Assembly (NCBI GenBank): GCA_025766275.1
Contig: JAFKAC010000003.1
Coordinates: 1,984,001-2,048,000, forward strand
Origin: Lactarius indigo
Taxonomy: Eukaryota; Basidiomycota; Agaricomycetes; Russulales; Russulaceae
Length of the DNA stretch: 64,000 bases
Direction of reading: 5' to 3'
Translations under genes and position numbers: made by a program
The notes under the pieces: generated by a model
Told to the model about the DNA's origin: nothing
The model's database searches: none
What the model saw: only the letters and a program-made list of their open reading frames with translations
Shown: positions 23,801 through 34,100 of the stretch, one piece after another
How the letters are laid out: every line of letters begins with the position of its first letter
Position numbering within the stretch: the first letter of the stretch is position 1

Positions 23801-24065
23801 CCTGAACGTCTGCGCAGCAAATAATTTTGCAGCAAGTGGCGCATCTGACGATCGCAGAATGAGATTGCAGCTTGTCCATGCTTCAGACTATGAGAACGAG
23901 CGGACGGTGACGAGTTAGAGGTCGTAGTCGATGGGCCACTGGAGAAATTGTATTTACTGAGTGCTGAAAGTCCTGGAGCCAGGCATTCGCCTTCTCTAAA
24001 GAGGCTTTATCAGGGGCACGGGTGAAGACGTCCAAAGCTGCGAGCAGAGCCTGGATGTCGGCCAT
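20806..24065 (-). CDS. MTR10: Importin-beta family nuclear import receptor MTR10 (transportin-SR/TNPO3)
   Basis: Karyopherin that imports SR-type RNA-binding proteins and, in yeast, affects mRNA and tRNA traffic. Nine exons (24065-23958, 23887-23795, 23745-23473, 23404-23314, 23257-22251, 22216-21964, 21905-21492, 21431-20966, 20911-20806) give 936 aa, normal for the family. Landmarks: MADIQALLAALDVFTRAPDK at the start, ANAWLQDFQHS, CNLILRSSDAPLAAKLFAAQ (importin-N), TYDLAQVDPAQLFPLRD, VDPHDERAVPIIMQLIPTLP, LPTHTRIRYAALLIISRYTEW, YCKHLVPFLPELHTFT and a basic C-terminus. The intron between exons 5 and 6 is just 34 nt (22250-22217). The HEAT-repeat architecture is inferred from the family. Confidence 0.9.
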
Positions 24066-24508
24066 TTTCTGTTGTCGTGGTTGTTGTTCAATGCAAGGAA
24101 GGCGATGCAGCACTCTGCGATCGGCCACAGTGGGTTTCCTTTGCTTACGGTACACATCTCACGCACAAGATAAGATCAGGAATTGGTATCATAAGATTGT
24201 CATCGAGAGAGAAAAAGAAAAGAAAAGAAACCCCGCCAATGTCCTTGGCGACAAAGGGGCGGACTCGGTGCTCCTGCAAAAACAAGAACAAGGGAAACTG
24301 TGGCAAAACATGCCAGGGATATCCGTGTAAACGAGTGTGAAGAGTGCTGGGTGCACCAGAGCCGGAACACAATAGAAAAACAAAAAGTAGAGAATGTAGA
24401 GTACCGGGGCTAGACAAGGTGGCGCAGAGAGCAGTAGACACGCCATGAAATAGAAGGCATGGATGAAAGTGCGTTTTGTCGATAAAAAGAAAATAACCGT
24501 CCAACAAT

Positions 24509-26249
24509 TCAGGGGCGGAGGAAACCTTTCCTTGTTTTCTGCTGCTGGAATTTTTTTTTTTTAACATTCGCGATGGCAAGATAGAAAGTGAACCGTCTCT
24601 CACCGTCCCTTTCTCCGGCGTCAACGGCCTGCCGTTCTCGATCTTCCGCTTCTTCTCTTCGAGATCCAACCGTTGCTTCTCCAGTGACTCCTTCATTTCT
24701 CGGTGTCTCGCGTAGAGCTCCTCCTCTGACTGTTTCAGCTTGGCTTCCTTCTCCTGCACCTTCTGCTGGAACACCATCTTCATCTCGGCTTCCATCTTGG
24801 CAAGTTTGGCTTCGTGAAGTACACGCTCCTCTTGCATGCGCAAGGCGGGACTAGGGTGAGAGTGATTAATTAGAAATGACAGAGATATGAGATCTAGAGG
24901 TGCGTACTTGACTTCTTTGAATACACTGGAGTCCTGTGCCACACCCATACTGAGCAACTTTTCCGTTCGCCAGTTCTCATAAAGGACGTCATTGGTGTAC
25001 TCCCTAAGCTCCTCCATATACGTCCGTACAAGCATCTGGCGAAGCTTGACAAAGTCGCAGTGTTCTTCGTTGTCGACCTCGATGACACCCCAAGGGTATG
25101 ACCGTCCACGGACTTCGCGTCCGTCTGGTGTCACGACAACCTGATCCGAACCGACCACCGCGAATGGGATCTTGCTCGCAATTTCCTCAGCTTCATCCAT
25201 AGTTTCTGCGTCTTCCATTTCGTAGGTGGGCGCTTGGAAGATATGGATATTGTGATAGGCAATGTCCGCGAGAATCTAACGTTCACGTATTAGTCATGAG
25301 GATAGTCTAATGCAACGTCACTGGCTTACCCTGGCTTTGAATTCCGCAACCTCATCGTCCGTGAGAGTATCAGCCTTGGCAATGACGGGAATGAGGTTAA
25401 CCTTGGTGTGAAGCCGACGCATGAACTCGATATCGAGAGGCTTCAACCTGGATAACGATTTCATGGCCAGCCCGAGCGGCAGATCACGAAGTGTACTCAC
25501 GCATGGCCAGTTGGTTGGATGAAGTACAAACAAGCATGCACGCGGTTGTCCACAATCTTTTGTCGGTTGACGCGGTTTTCCTGCTCCAGATATGAGTCAA
25601 ATCGGGCCTCAATATTCTCAACGATGGGTTTCCAACTACAATGGAAAGACTGTGTAAGTTGAGGGACAGCCGGTGTGCCTGTTCCACGTACCTGTCGTCA
25701 TTGTTGACAAAGTCACCAAAACCGGGTGTGTCAACGACGGTAAGGCGGAGACGAACACCATTCTCCTCAATGTCTAGATTGTAGAAGAAAAAGTGTTCAG
25801 TCGAAGTGTTGCGGCGGTATATAAACTGGCGATCATTACCAGCGCTTATGCTCTGGATGGCGACAGTCTGGGACCGTTCAGCATCAGGAGCGAGGGGCTC
25901 TTTGGGCGGATAAAGGGTGGTATTGAAGAGTGTGTTGACTAAGGTCGACTTGCCCAAGCCAGACTCGCCTAGGGAGGATGGCGTGAGAGAAGAGGCCAGG
26001 GGAGTAAGGATGAGAAGGATGAGACGTACCAACAACCATTGTCGTGAACTGGAAGCCCTTTCTCACACTTTTACGGTGTACCTGGTTGGGGAGATTGGCA
26101 AAACCAACGTAGCCCATAAGTTTCTTGCGAATTATGGGGGTGATGCCAGGAGCGTTGCCAGGAAGCGAAGGACTTGAACCATTCTGAGCTGTACCGTTGG
26201 TGTTTGGTGAATGGTCGCTATTGTGGGAAGAAATGTAGGAGTCTGTCAT
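24509..26249 (-). CDS. CDC3: Septin, Cdc3-like group
   Basis: GTP-binding filament protein that forms rings and collars at septa and bud or branch sites. Eight exons (26249-26030, 25968-25840, 25773-25692, 25635-25501, 25447-25330, 25275-24908, 24850-24604, 24544-24509) give 444 aa. A polar N-terminus leads to the basic stretch [19 protein letters not shown]. The GTPase core has G1 [10 protein letters not shown]3 DTPGFGDF and G4 AKAD, and the septin-unique element [21 protein letters not shown]-terminal coiled coil ([18 protein letters not shown] to [16 protein letters not shown]) and a short last exon ending KGFLRP finish it. Group placement (Cdc3 versus other groups) is from overall similarity and is less sure than septin identity. 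The 5' leader is very purine-rich on the + strand. Confidence 0.9.
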
Positions 26250-26566
26250 CTAGAAGAGGAGGAGGAGGAAATGAGAAGAAAAATAAGAAACGGAAGAAAA
26301 AAAAGAGAATACTTTTGAGCGGTCGAGGACGACTGGAGGGAGAAAGGAAGCGACCGAAGATGGGCGTTGGCTTTGTTTGTGTTTTCTATTCGTGGCCAAC
26401 CGCGGCTTGGGCAGCAATAAACTCAGTCGTCCGAGTCCGTTAGGCGATTCTCTATTCATGTCGGATTGGTTTTCTCTCTCTCTCCCTCTGTTTTATCGCC
26501 CTCTTCCATGCCTTGCCTCTTCCGCGCGGCAGTCCTTTTTGGCTCGTCCGTTGCTATCCACACCGC

Positions 26567-27184
26567 CTAATTCCCCCCGCACGCCTCTGCGTTGATATAC
26601 ATGTCAAAGTACCTGTCCGCGTGAGCCATATCTTCCATCTCCTCTTTCACACACACCGGCCCCGTGCCAATTATCCCCTCTCTCAATCGCCCCATCTCTC
26701 CCATCCCTTTCCTGGCTAGCACATGCCGGCCCTCTGCCTCTCGCCGCGCGATCTCCATCCCCACTTCAATCACCGCAAGTTGCTGCGCGGTTAAGCATCC
26801 TTGTGACCTCTTCGCCCCTGGGGTGTTTGGCAATCCAATGCCGTTGCACCTTTGTCTCCTGTTGGCTCGGCTTGACTCTCCCGCGCCATAAATCGTCCTC
26901 CCAATGCACCCCAGGCCCGGTCCGCCCATACTTGTTCTTATCGCATGTATACATTCATCGGCGTCACTTCTCCGCCGCCGGTGCGGTGGCTTTTTGAGGC
27001 TCTTCACCAAAATTTTAGTTGTCGTTGAATTTTTGGCGTATATCCTTCGGTGGGGCGCCGGGCGCTCCGCGGCTTTTAACTTCCTTCCCGCTTTTGGTGT
27101 GTCGGATAGTGTAAGAAAAGACGACCGTTGAGACATGTACACCGTCATCAGTGCAGCTCTGGCATCGGAAGGCTCGCGTGGCAT
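26567..27184 (-). CDS. Unresolved candidate coding locus
   Basis: One frame stays open for 205 codons on the minus strand, starting MPREPSDARAALM and ending NAEACGGN. I recognise no family. A second minus-strand frame overlaps it (26954-26766) and reads like real protein, e.g. GRTGPGVHWEDDLWRGRVK and TKVQRHWIAKHPRGEEV, rich in Trp and charged residues. The true product may therefore switch frames through an intron I could not place. The N-terminal part is very basic (KKPPHRRRRSD). It lies upstream of the septin on the same strand. Coding status is uncertain. Confidence 0.3.
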   Translation of the reverse strand: MPREPSDARAALMTVYMSQRSSFLTLSDTPKAGRKLKAAERPAPHRRIYAKNSTTTKILVKSLKKPPHRRRRSDADECIHAIRTSMGGPGLGCIGRTIYGAGESSRANRRQRCNGIGLPNTPGAKRSQGCLTAQQLAVIEVGMEIARREAEGRHVLARKGMGEMGRLREGIIGTGPVCVKEEMEDMAHADRYFDMYINAEACGGN

Positions 27185-28182
27185 GTCGAAAGGGTGTAAG
27201 TTACTGGTAAGAGTGGAAACTGTCCACCTAGTGGGTCTTTGTACTAGTACTTTCTTGCCGACATACCCGCAATTTTATATAGTGAAAATCATTCAATTGT
27301 GGATACTCCAAACGCCTTGTTTCGCCCTCCGATCAATTGCCTCGAGGCACTTGCGTACCACCACAGGGACAAGGTGGTCAAGTGGCAAAGTGGTCGGTCT
27401 TTGTCTCGAGAACCGTGAATCAAAGTGACTCGCCACACCATATGGTCTTCGTGGTCGTCAATGTGAAGATTGTACTCGAACAAGCTCAGGCGCTTACACG
27501 GTTTCAGTCACCGTTGACGTCAATGTGCTTAGCACATCCTCGACGGCGAAGTCCACCCGCTTACTGTAAGCTTTCGCACCGTTATCTTGTGTCGTGGCAC
27601 ACCGGCACTCGCTGCTTAAAGTTAAAGACTATGCATACCGCGGAGTGTAGCCGGCTCAGGTTAGAAAGCGCAGTTCTCTCGTCTGGCACCTGCACGTAAT
27701 AAAATCGACGGTTTCCTACTCTCAGCATCAGAACATTTCTCCGTCCATAGCGGGGCACACCGCACCGTGGTGGGTGGCGTCCACGAAGAGGCTTTCAGGT
27801 GCCCATCAACCGGACCGTCGGCCTCACGCGTGCCTTCTCCCACATATGAGACGGACTGGATATAACGATGACCAGAATCAGACGGTGAAATGAAATGGTT
27901 CTCATAGTCAATGTCCAAAAGCATATGACGTCCTGCCTTTCAGTCGCTCGAGGCACAATGGTGACAACGTTCACAAGATTGGGCCCCTTTCTCTTCTCGA
28001 CCAGGTCAATCTCCACGTTCCAACAAACGTGGCCTTTCACGATAAGCCTGGACAATGGCTGGACCACAGACCATATTCGGAAAAAAGAGGACAAAGACAT
28101 TCCCTTCGGCCATCATATCAGAAGACTAGTAGTAGTCGTACCACATAATCTCAGAGAGGGAAGGATGCAAAGACGAACGACT
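27185..28182. other. Gene-poor stretch with possible decayed coding remnant
   Basis: No intact gene was found in this 1 kb. On the minus strand from about 28126 to 27660 three frames in succession give protein-like text: MAEGNVFVLFFPNMVCGP, then WNVEIDLVEKRKGPNLVNVV, then LLDIDYENHFISPSDSGHRY. They are broken by stops and frame changes without obvious splice sites. The family is unknown. Confidence 0.35.
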
Positions 28183-29171
28183 CTATTGGCTGGCTAGTGA
28201 TGTGGTTGTTGTTTCAGTAGTGGCGGGTTTTTGGGATCCGTTTGAGGTTTGTGGTAGCCATGATTTGGGGAAATCTTTGATGGAAGGGGGGGAACTGTAG
28301 CGACCAACACCCCCCGCGAGGTCCCGCTTGAGCTTCCCGCTCTTGGCCTTTATCAACCTGGCCTCCAAGTGCCTCCGGTCCACAGGGACGTCCTTGAAGC
28401 GGTCATTTACATTCTAGGAGCCAGGAGTTAGGTCATCGTTTGAAAAAAATTGGAGAGAGAGACGTACGTTAGCCTCGTTGATCAGGTCGTCGAGTCTGTC
28501 GCTGACCCATTTGAGATTCATTGCCGGCTCCGGAAAGTCTTCACAGGAAATCTTAACGTAACCGTGCTCTGCGTTCTCTCCGAGCTTGATTCCCGAGTCC
28601 TTGGGAGGGATGGGTGTCCATCGGGGACCGGCCAACAAACGGAATTTATAGATGGCATGTTTGTTGTTCAACGGAAGTTGAGAAACGGCGACTGTGACAG
28701 CACGCTTCACGGTGACGGGGTGCTCTTCCCCGCCATAAGACATGGAACGGACAACGAGGGGAGTCTCCGAGGTCGGAGGGACGAATGGCTTGCGAAAGGC
28801 TGATACGGTAGGTTAGACCGTCCACAGACGCGCCAACCAACAAGGGAGGACCCACCGACAAGTTTGGGCATTTCGTGTTCAATTAAGCGGAGATAATGTA
28901 AATTTTGACGTTGCTGGAGAAGATATAGATGACCAGCGGAGGAAGCGTCATTGTCGTTTTCAACGAGGTCATCTGCAGACCACTGTGCTCTTATCCCGGA
29001 CTGGACCTCGCCGAAGTCGTCCGAGGTTATGCCTTCTGCTGCAGCAGCATCCCTGAAAGCTAGCGGTATCTCGGCGTCGTTTTGAGTAAGGGCTCTTGCA
29101 GAAGGATGACGAGGGAATGCACGGGGCGCGGAGGTGCAAAAGGGCCGAGCTAACGCGAAGGTTCGGTGCAT
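28183..29171 (-). CDS. RSM24: Mitochondrial small-subunit ribosomal protein mS35 (Rsm24)
   Basis: Mitochondria-specific protein of the small mitoribosomal subunit. Exons 29171-28856, 28799-28468 and 28413-28183 give 292 aa. The N-terminus (MHRTFALARPFCTSAPRAFP) is a typical mitochondrial presequence. The conserved MRP-S28/S35 core reads VVRSMSYGGEEHPVTVKRAV, LPLNNKHAIYKFRLLAGPRW, GYVKISCEDFPEPAMNLKW and SDRLDDLINEAN. The tail after the last intron is basic and then Ser/Thr-rich, diverged as usual. The start codon is 87 bp from that of the divergent CZIB-like gene, implying a shared promoter. Confidence 0.87.
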
Positions 29172-29258
29172 AGCGCGTAAGACGACCGTCCACGGTCAAG
29201 TGAGCAACAGAGACGGGCAATACACGGACAAACAAGATCCGATCCCAGTACCACAGCG

Positions 29259-30038
29259 ATGGTGGTGAGTATCAGTCTCCTCCTCCTCCTCCTCCTCTTA
29301 TCTCTCTCTCCTTCTTCAGCGTCTTCTTCTCTCCATCAAAGCTGATCTTGAAAACGTCACAAATCTCGTTCCGGCTTCAGACGACTATGAGTACTTCTTC
29401 GGTGTTGGTCTATTCCCTTCCCTTTTCGTCCATTCCTCAAATGTAAGCGCTGTTCAAAGGTGAAATGCACTAGCTGCCACGAGCCCCACTCAAAGATCGT
29501 CTCTCTCAATCGAACGGTGCGTGTTCTTGGCATCCAAATATACCGCGTCTTACATCGTGTCCAAGTAGGAGGAGCACACCGTCAGCACAGGCAAGGACAA
29601 CACTGCTCATTTCGTTTGGAGATGCGGATTTTGCAAGCGCGAGAGTTCCGCAAAGTTTGAACTCTCGAGTCCGCCACGACCCTACTCTGCCGACGCCAGC
29701 GGACAATTTTCGCCCTTCGTCACGATCGACTGCAGGGGTCTTGAATTTACAAGTTTTGATCCTAATCACGATGTGAGCAGCCTATCTTCTACACGTAGAA
29801 GACTATAATTTGCTTTCCCATACCCAAGGGAACTTGGAAATGTGTTGGCGTCGATAAGGGAACCCCTTTCACCGAAGTCAAGTTCGAGGATGGTGAATGG
29901 GTCGATTATGACGAGAAGGTACGTGTATCCGTGACAGACATCGTGAACGTATGGTCTGAGAGGTGTTCGTTACGATGCGCAAAGGCGAAGGTACCTGTGG
30001 GCATTTCGAATATCGAGAGCAAGTGGAGCAGGGCATAG
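29259..30038 (+). CDS. CXXC zinc-binding protein, DUF866/CZIB (UPF0587) family
   Basis: Small conserved eukaryotic zinc protein of unsettled function. Exons 29259-29264, 29320-29403, 29460-29516, 29569-29772, 29829-29918 and 29985-30038 give 164 aa. Two CxxC pairs are visible: VKCTSCHE and WRCGFCKRES. Family blocks are ADLENVTNL, FVTIDCRGLEFTSFDP, FEDGEWVDYDEKAKVPVGI and SNIESKW. The first coding exon is only ATG GTG (6 nt). The first intron carries a (CTC)n tract at 29279-29296. The donor of intron 2 is GTTGGT, which keeps the frame. Divergent from mS35 over 87 bp. Confidence 0.85.
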
Positions 30039-31175
30039 CAGTGCTGCTGCATTGCGGATTGTACGTTATCCTTGACGGGGGCCGCTCTGACCTTCCTCTG
30101 GGCATTGTTCTCGTTGGTTAATCACAACACGAGGAGAAAGCACCCGATCAGATCGTAATTCACTGTATTGGCCAAAGTTTGGCCATATCATCGTTCTGGA
30201 AAATTTGACATCAACTTGATCATAATATGCTTGGGTTCATCTCCCTCTGGCGCATCAGTCTTAATGAACAACTTCCCAAACTTTTTTGTGATGTTTCACA
30301 TCGTGCGCTATTTGCTATTAACCTCTTTTCTGAATCATCGAGGCCAAACGTACACCCACAACTGTACCCTGAACTGCAGAGCCGACGTCTTTGTAAACGT
30401 GGTTGTTACCCTTAGACGATTATCATAGCCGAGATCCAGCTCGCAGAGTTGGTTAAGCGCCCAGTTCTTCGGGCTCTAGAACACCAACGGCCGAAGTTAT
30501 ACTACGTATCGTATTGTAAGGCTGGCGCGGCCTCTGCTCTTGATTGTCAGGTGACACGGGACCTATCTCGCGTCCAGAACTATTGCTTCTGCACGTCATC
30601 GCTGGTTGGAGATCCTGCATCAACTGTGTTCTATTCCATGATATAGGTTGATTGCGCCACCGACATGCCTAAGTTACAGATCTGAGGGTCGCGCCACGGT
30701 CATTCCTTCATTGATGGTTGTTTAGGTGATTGAATGCCGAGAGGGCTGGATCGGTGCACGCAAAGGCGGTCGTAATGACATCTGTTGTAGTCGTGTGAAT
30801 AGGACAACCCCGAATAAAACTTCATTGTTCTCGCTCCACAGAAGCGTCAGATCGGCTCAGTTTCGACAGCAGTTGTCGTTGATGTGGTGAGGATCGATTA
30901 CACGCGCGTCTCCGCTTATCGTGACCGAGGTTTGGGAATTATTACCTCGGTCTGACCTGTAATTAGACTATGCAGAAATACACCGTTCTATACGACTGTG
31001 AACGAGGTGGACTAATGTAACAAAAATGTGTGCAGCAAGCGGGAAGATGCGTGTCAAATGTAGCAGAAATGGTCAACATCGATGTACCGGGGGTGTGAAA
31101 GGGAACACGCAGTGCCTGGGAATGTTTGGGGTAAAAAAAATTGCAAGCTATCAAAGCAGTGTTCGCATGAAATCA
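30039..31175. other. Gene-free stretch
   Basis: About 1.1 kb between the convergent CZIB-like and MAPKKK genes. Only short open frames, with no recognisable motifs, splice pattern, tRNA-like fold or repeat. I see nothing further in it. Confidence 0.4.
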
Positions 31176-34100
31176 TCAGTAATCGTCTGAATCTTCTTCT
31201 TCCTCCTTAGCAATCTCGTGACTGCCGCTGAGGCCACTGAACGCCCACCCTGGGGGACGATGCAAGTAATGGTGCTTCCGCAGATCGGCCGCGGAAGGTC
31301 GTTCGTCAGGATTGCTGTCGTCGTGTCAGTTAGGAGGGTAGACAGAGATCAACAAAGTACACACATTGCGAAGCACTTCTTCCTGAAATCGTCAGCAGCA
31401 TCAGATAGCACTATGCCCGATGGGATTGGAGGGGCTTGCTTAGAAGAGTACAGCTACGAAGAGCATGAGCTTGGTATCAGAAATTCACGCGAAGAAAACC
31501 TGGCCGCACCTTCACAATCACGGCCATAGCCTCCTCTTTGCGCCAAGGACGTTCACCAGCCCACATTTCCAGGACTACACAACCAACGCTCCAGATGTCG
31601 ACCTTTGCATTGTAACCACGCTTCCCAGTGTTTACGACCTCTGGTGCCATCCAGAAAACAGTGCCCTGCATGGCGGTCAGGACATTCTGTTCGTTGATAT
31701 CGTCTGTCCGTTTCGAGATGCCAAAGTCAGATATCTTGCAAATACCAGTTTTCTCAACCAAGATATTATCAGCTTTAAGATCCTGTTATGTACAACGTCA
31801 GCAATGCAGGGTAAAAACACGAGTCCAAGCGCGAATTACTCTGTGCAAGATACCCTTCGAATGCAGGTATTCTAGTCCAGAGAGTATTTGCTCGGTAAAA
31901 TACTTGGTCACATTCTGTTCAAAGCGGCCGTATTTACGCAGACAACTTCCCACGGAGCCACCAGGAACATATTCCAGGAAACTAGCCAAAACTCAGGGGC
32001 GAACATTTGAGAAAGAAACCTGCTCACATGCTCAAGAAGTTTGGTGTTTCCTCAAACCCAAGGTACTGGACAATGTTCGGATGATCTAGATCCTTGAGTG
32101 TCTCGCTCTCGAGCTTCAGTGCTTCTACGACTGTGACTTGTCGCGAGTCGTTCTTGTCACTTGCCGTTCTTGGAATTTCGACCTGCTTTACAGCAATCAT
32201 TTCGCCAGTTGTGGCATTCAACGCCAGATAAACTCGTCCAAAATTGCCTTTCCCAATAAGTTCACCCCGAACCCATTTAAAGATGGCTGTAAGGATGTTA
32301 GATGAGAGACAATGCTAGAATGAAAAATGAACCGACGTTTAGGAGCAGTTGTGCCTGATCCAGACACCGACGGTGAGTCTGGTATCGATGGCATTCCGGA
32401 CGTTATCTGCCCTGGGGTGACCTCCTCGACTCGACTGTCCCAGAGCTTCGTACTCCGTTTCCTGAAAACGTTTGCGGCGGAACTCGACTGCAACCGGGAT
32501 GTCCTGTCCTGCCTCAAGTTATGTTCTTCCGCGACTACTCGAATCGACTTCTTGTGCCTCGCCCGCTTATCCGCAGCCCTGCCATTATATGGAAGTGGGG
32601 CTGGGGGATACTCTACAGTAGTTGGAGACGTCCCGCCAGAACTCGCATCGATGACGGGCTTGTCGAGGTCGTGGTCTGGGAAGAAGACCTCTAGCCTATC
32701 GAGTACTTCCTCTGGGTTGGGGCGGGATGCCCATGAAGAGTCCTGGAATGTGCTCTCAGACTTGGACGGCCTCCTGTGGGGCTGCCGAGCCGTTGGCGTG
32801 CGTGTGCCCCGGTGCGGGAGAGGTGGAGACGGTGGCGGGTGTTTAGGAGGTGGAGGGAAGTTGTTAGGGATGATCGTTAGCCCACCGCCGCTACTCCCCG
32901 AGCTCTTCAACTGTGACATTGGCAACCCACTAGATTGTTCGTCGATCTTGACGGTGAGGGGTGGTCCACGACTAGTAGATTTCGATCGGTCGGCTAAGGA
33001 ATCATCTTCGATCATCGGCTTCTGCCAGAGGGTTCCAGCCTCACTGTCTGACCCATCTTGGTCGGAAGGCTGGCTATCGGGCGATAAAGGAGTGTGAGGG
33101 GTGTAAGTGTTTGACAGTGTATAAGTGACAGGGAAGGGAACCGGCGGCGGTTTTGGGAGGGGCGGGGGTGGCGGTACATAGCCGATTTTGCGCAGTGTTT
33201 GCGCTTGAAGCGGAGGAGGTGGCGGAATGGCGGGGAGAACAAACGGTTTCGATTTCACCATCGTGGCTTCGTCCGAGCTCTGGTTGTCCAATAGGTGCTG
33301 GATGGCTTTCAAGGTCTTGTCGTCCCGCATGACGGTTTGCTCTGCAGGCTTGTTGAAGTCAATAAGATCGCGACTCTGACTCTGACTCCAAGGAACATCT
33401 GCTGGGGATGTTTTGATAGAGACGGCAGTAGAAAGGTCAGGACGAGGACCAATGCGCTCCCGGGGGTCTAGCAGAGGATTCCTTGGGCTGATAGGGCTAC
33501 GTGGGGGAGTGCGGCTAGCAGGAGTGGGATTCCCGTCGGCAAGAGAGCCCGGTCGGATGTCTGGGGATCGATCGTCCGTCGCAGGAGCCCCTCCAGGAAT
33601 AGGCAGAATCCTGGTGGTGGGTTGAGGGCCAGAATCCTCCCTTGAGACAGGTGGTGGTAACTGGCGCGGGAAGCGCGGTAAAGGCGATCGCAATGGGTCT
33701 GACTCTTGCAACGGTTCGGAAAACACTGACGAGTCGACAGGCCGTTGTAATCTCAGTGGGAGCAGCGGTTGAGACATCGACTCTTCGTCAAGCACCGAGC
33801 GAGGTCGAGGAATGGGATCTGGTTGTGTGGAGGGTATGCACTGTGTTAAATTAGTCGACATTGACAGACCAACTGGAAGAGACAGAGGAAAAGGCGGCTG
33901 AGATGGAGCAGCGGTGACTGCGACCTCGGGGAGAGGTTGTCCCGGAGCTTTCTGGGGTAGAGGGCGGATCGGACGTGTGTTGGTGGGAGACACGCGTAGT
34001 GGTCGAGAGGGCTCTGCCTGGGCCTTTGGTGGGTCGTTGAGCACTGGCAAACTCGCTTCACGCTCCAAAGATGGCCCAACAACATCCCCAGTAGCGGTCA

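Noticed and set aside
24145..24508. Long C-terminal extension of the septin
   Set aside because: The readthrough is Leu/Phe-rich nonsense. A GT-AG intron (24603-24545) leads to a short tail ending KGFLRP, as in other fungal septins.
27330..27440. tRNA-like A-box resemblance (AAGTGGCAAAGTGG)
   Set aside because: No matching B-box or cloverleaf could be built downstream.
29380..29470. Apparent frameshift at the exon 2/3 junction of the CZIB-like gene
   Set aside because: Choosing the donor GTTGGT at 29404 rather than GTGTTG at 29402 restores phase and gives YFFGVKCTSC, so no indel is needed.
32327..33097. 256-codon open frame on the + strand
   Set aside because: It is the shadow of the low-complexity Pro/Ser region of the MAPKKK on the other strand and shows no start context or family features.
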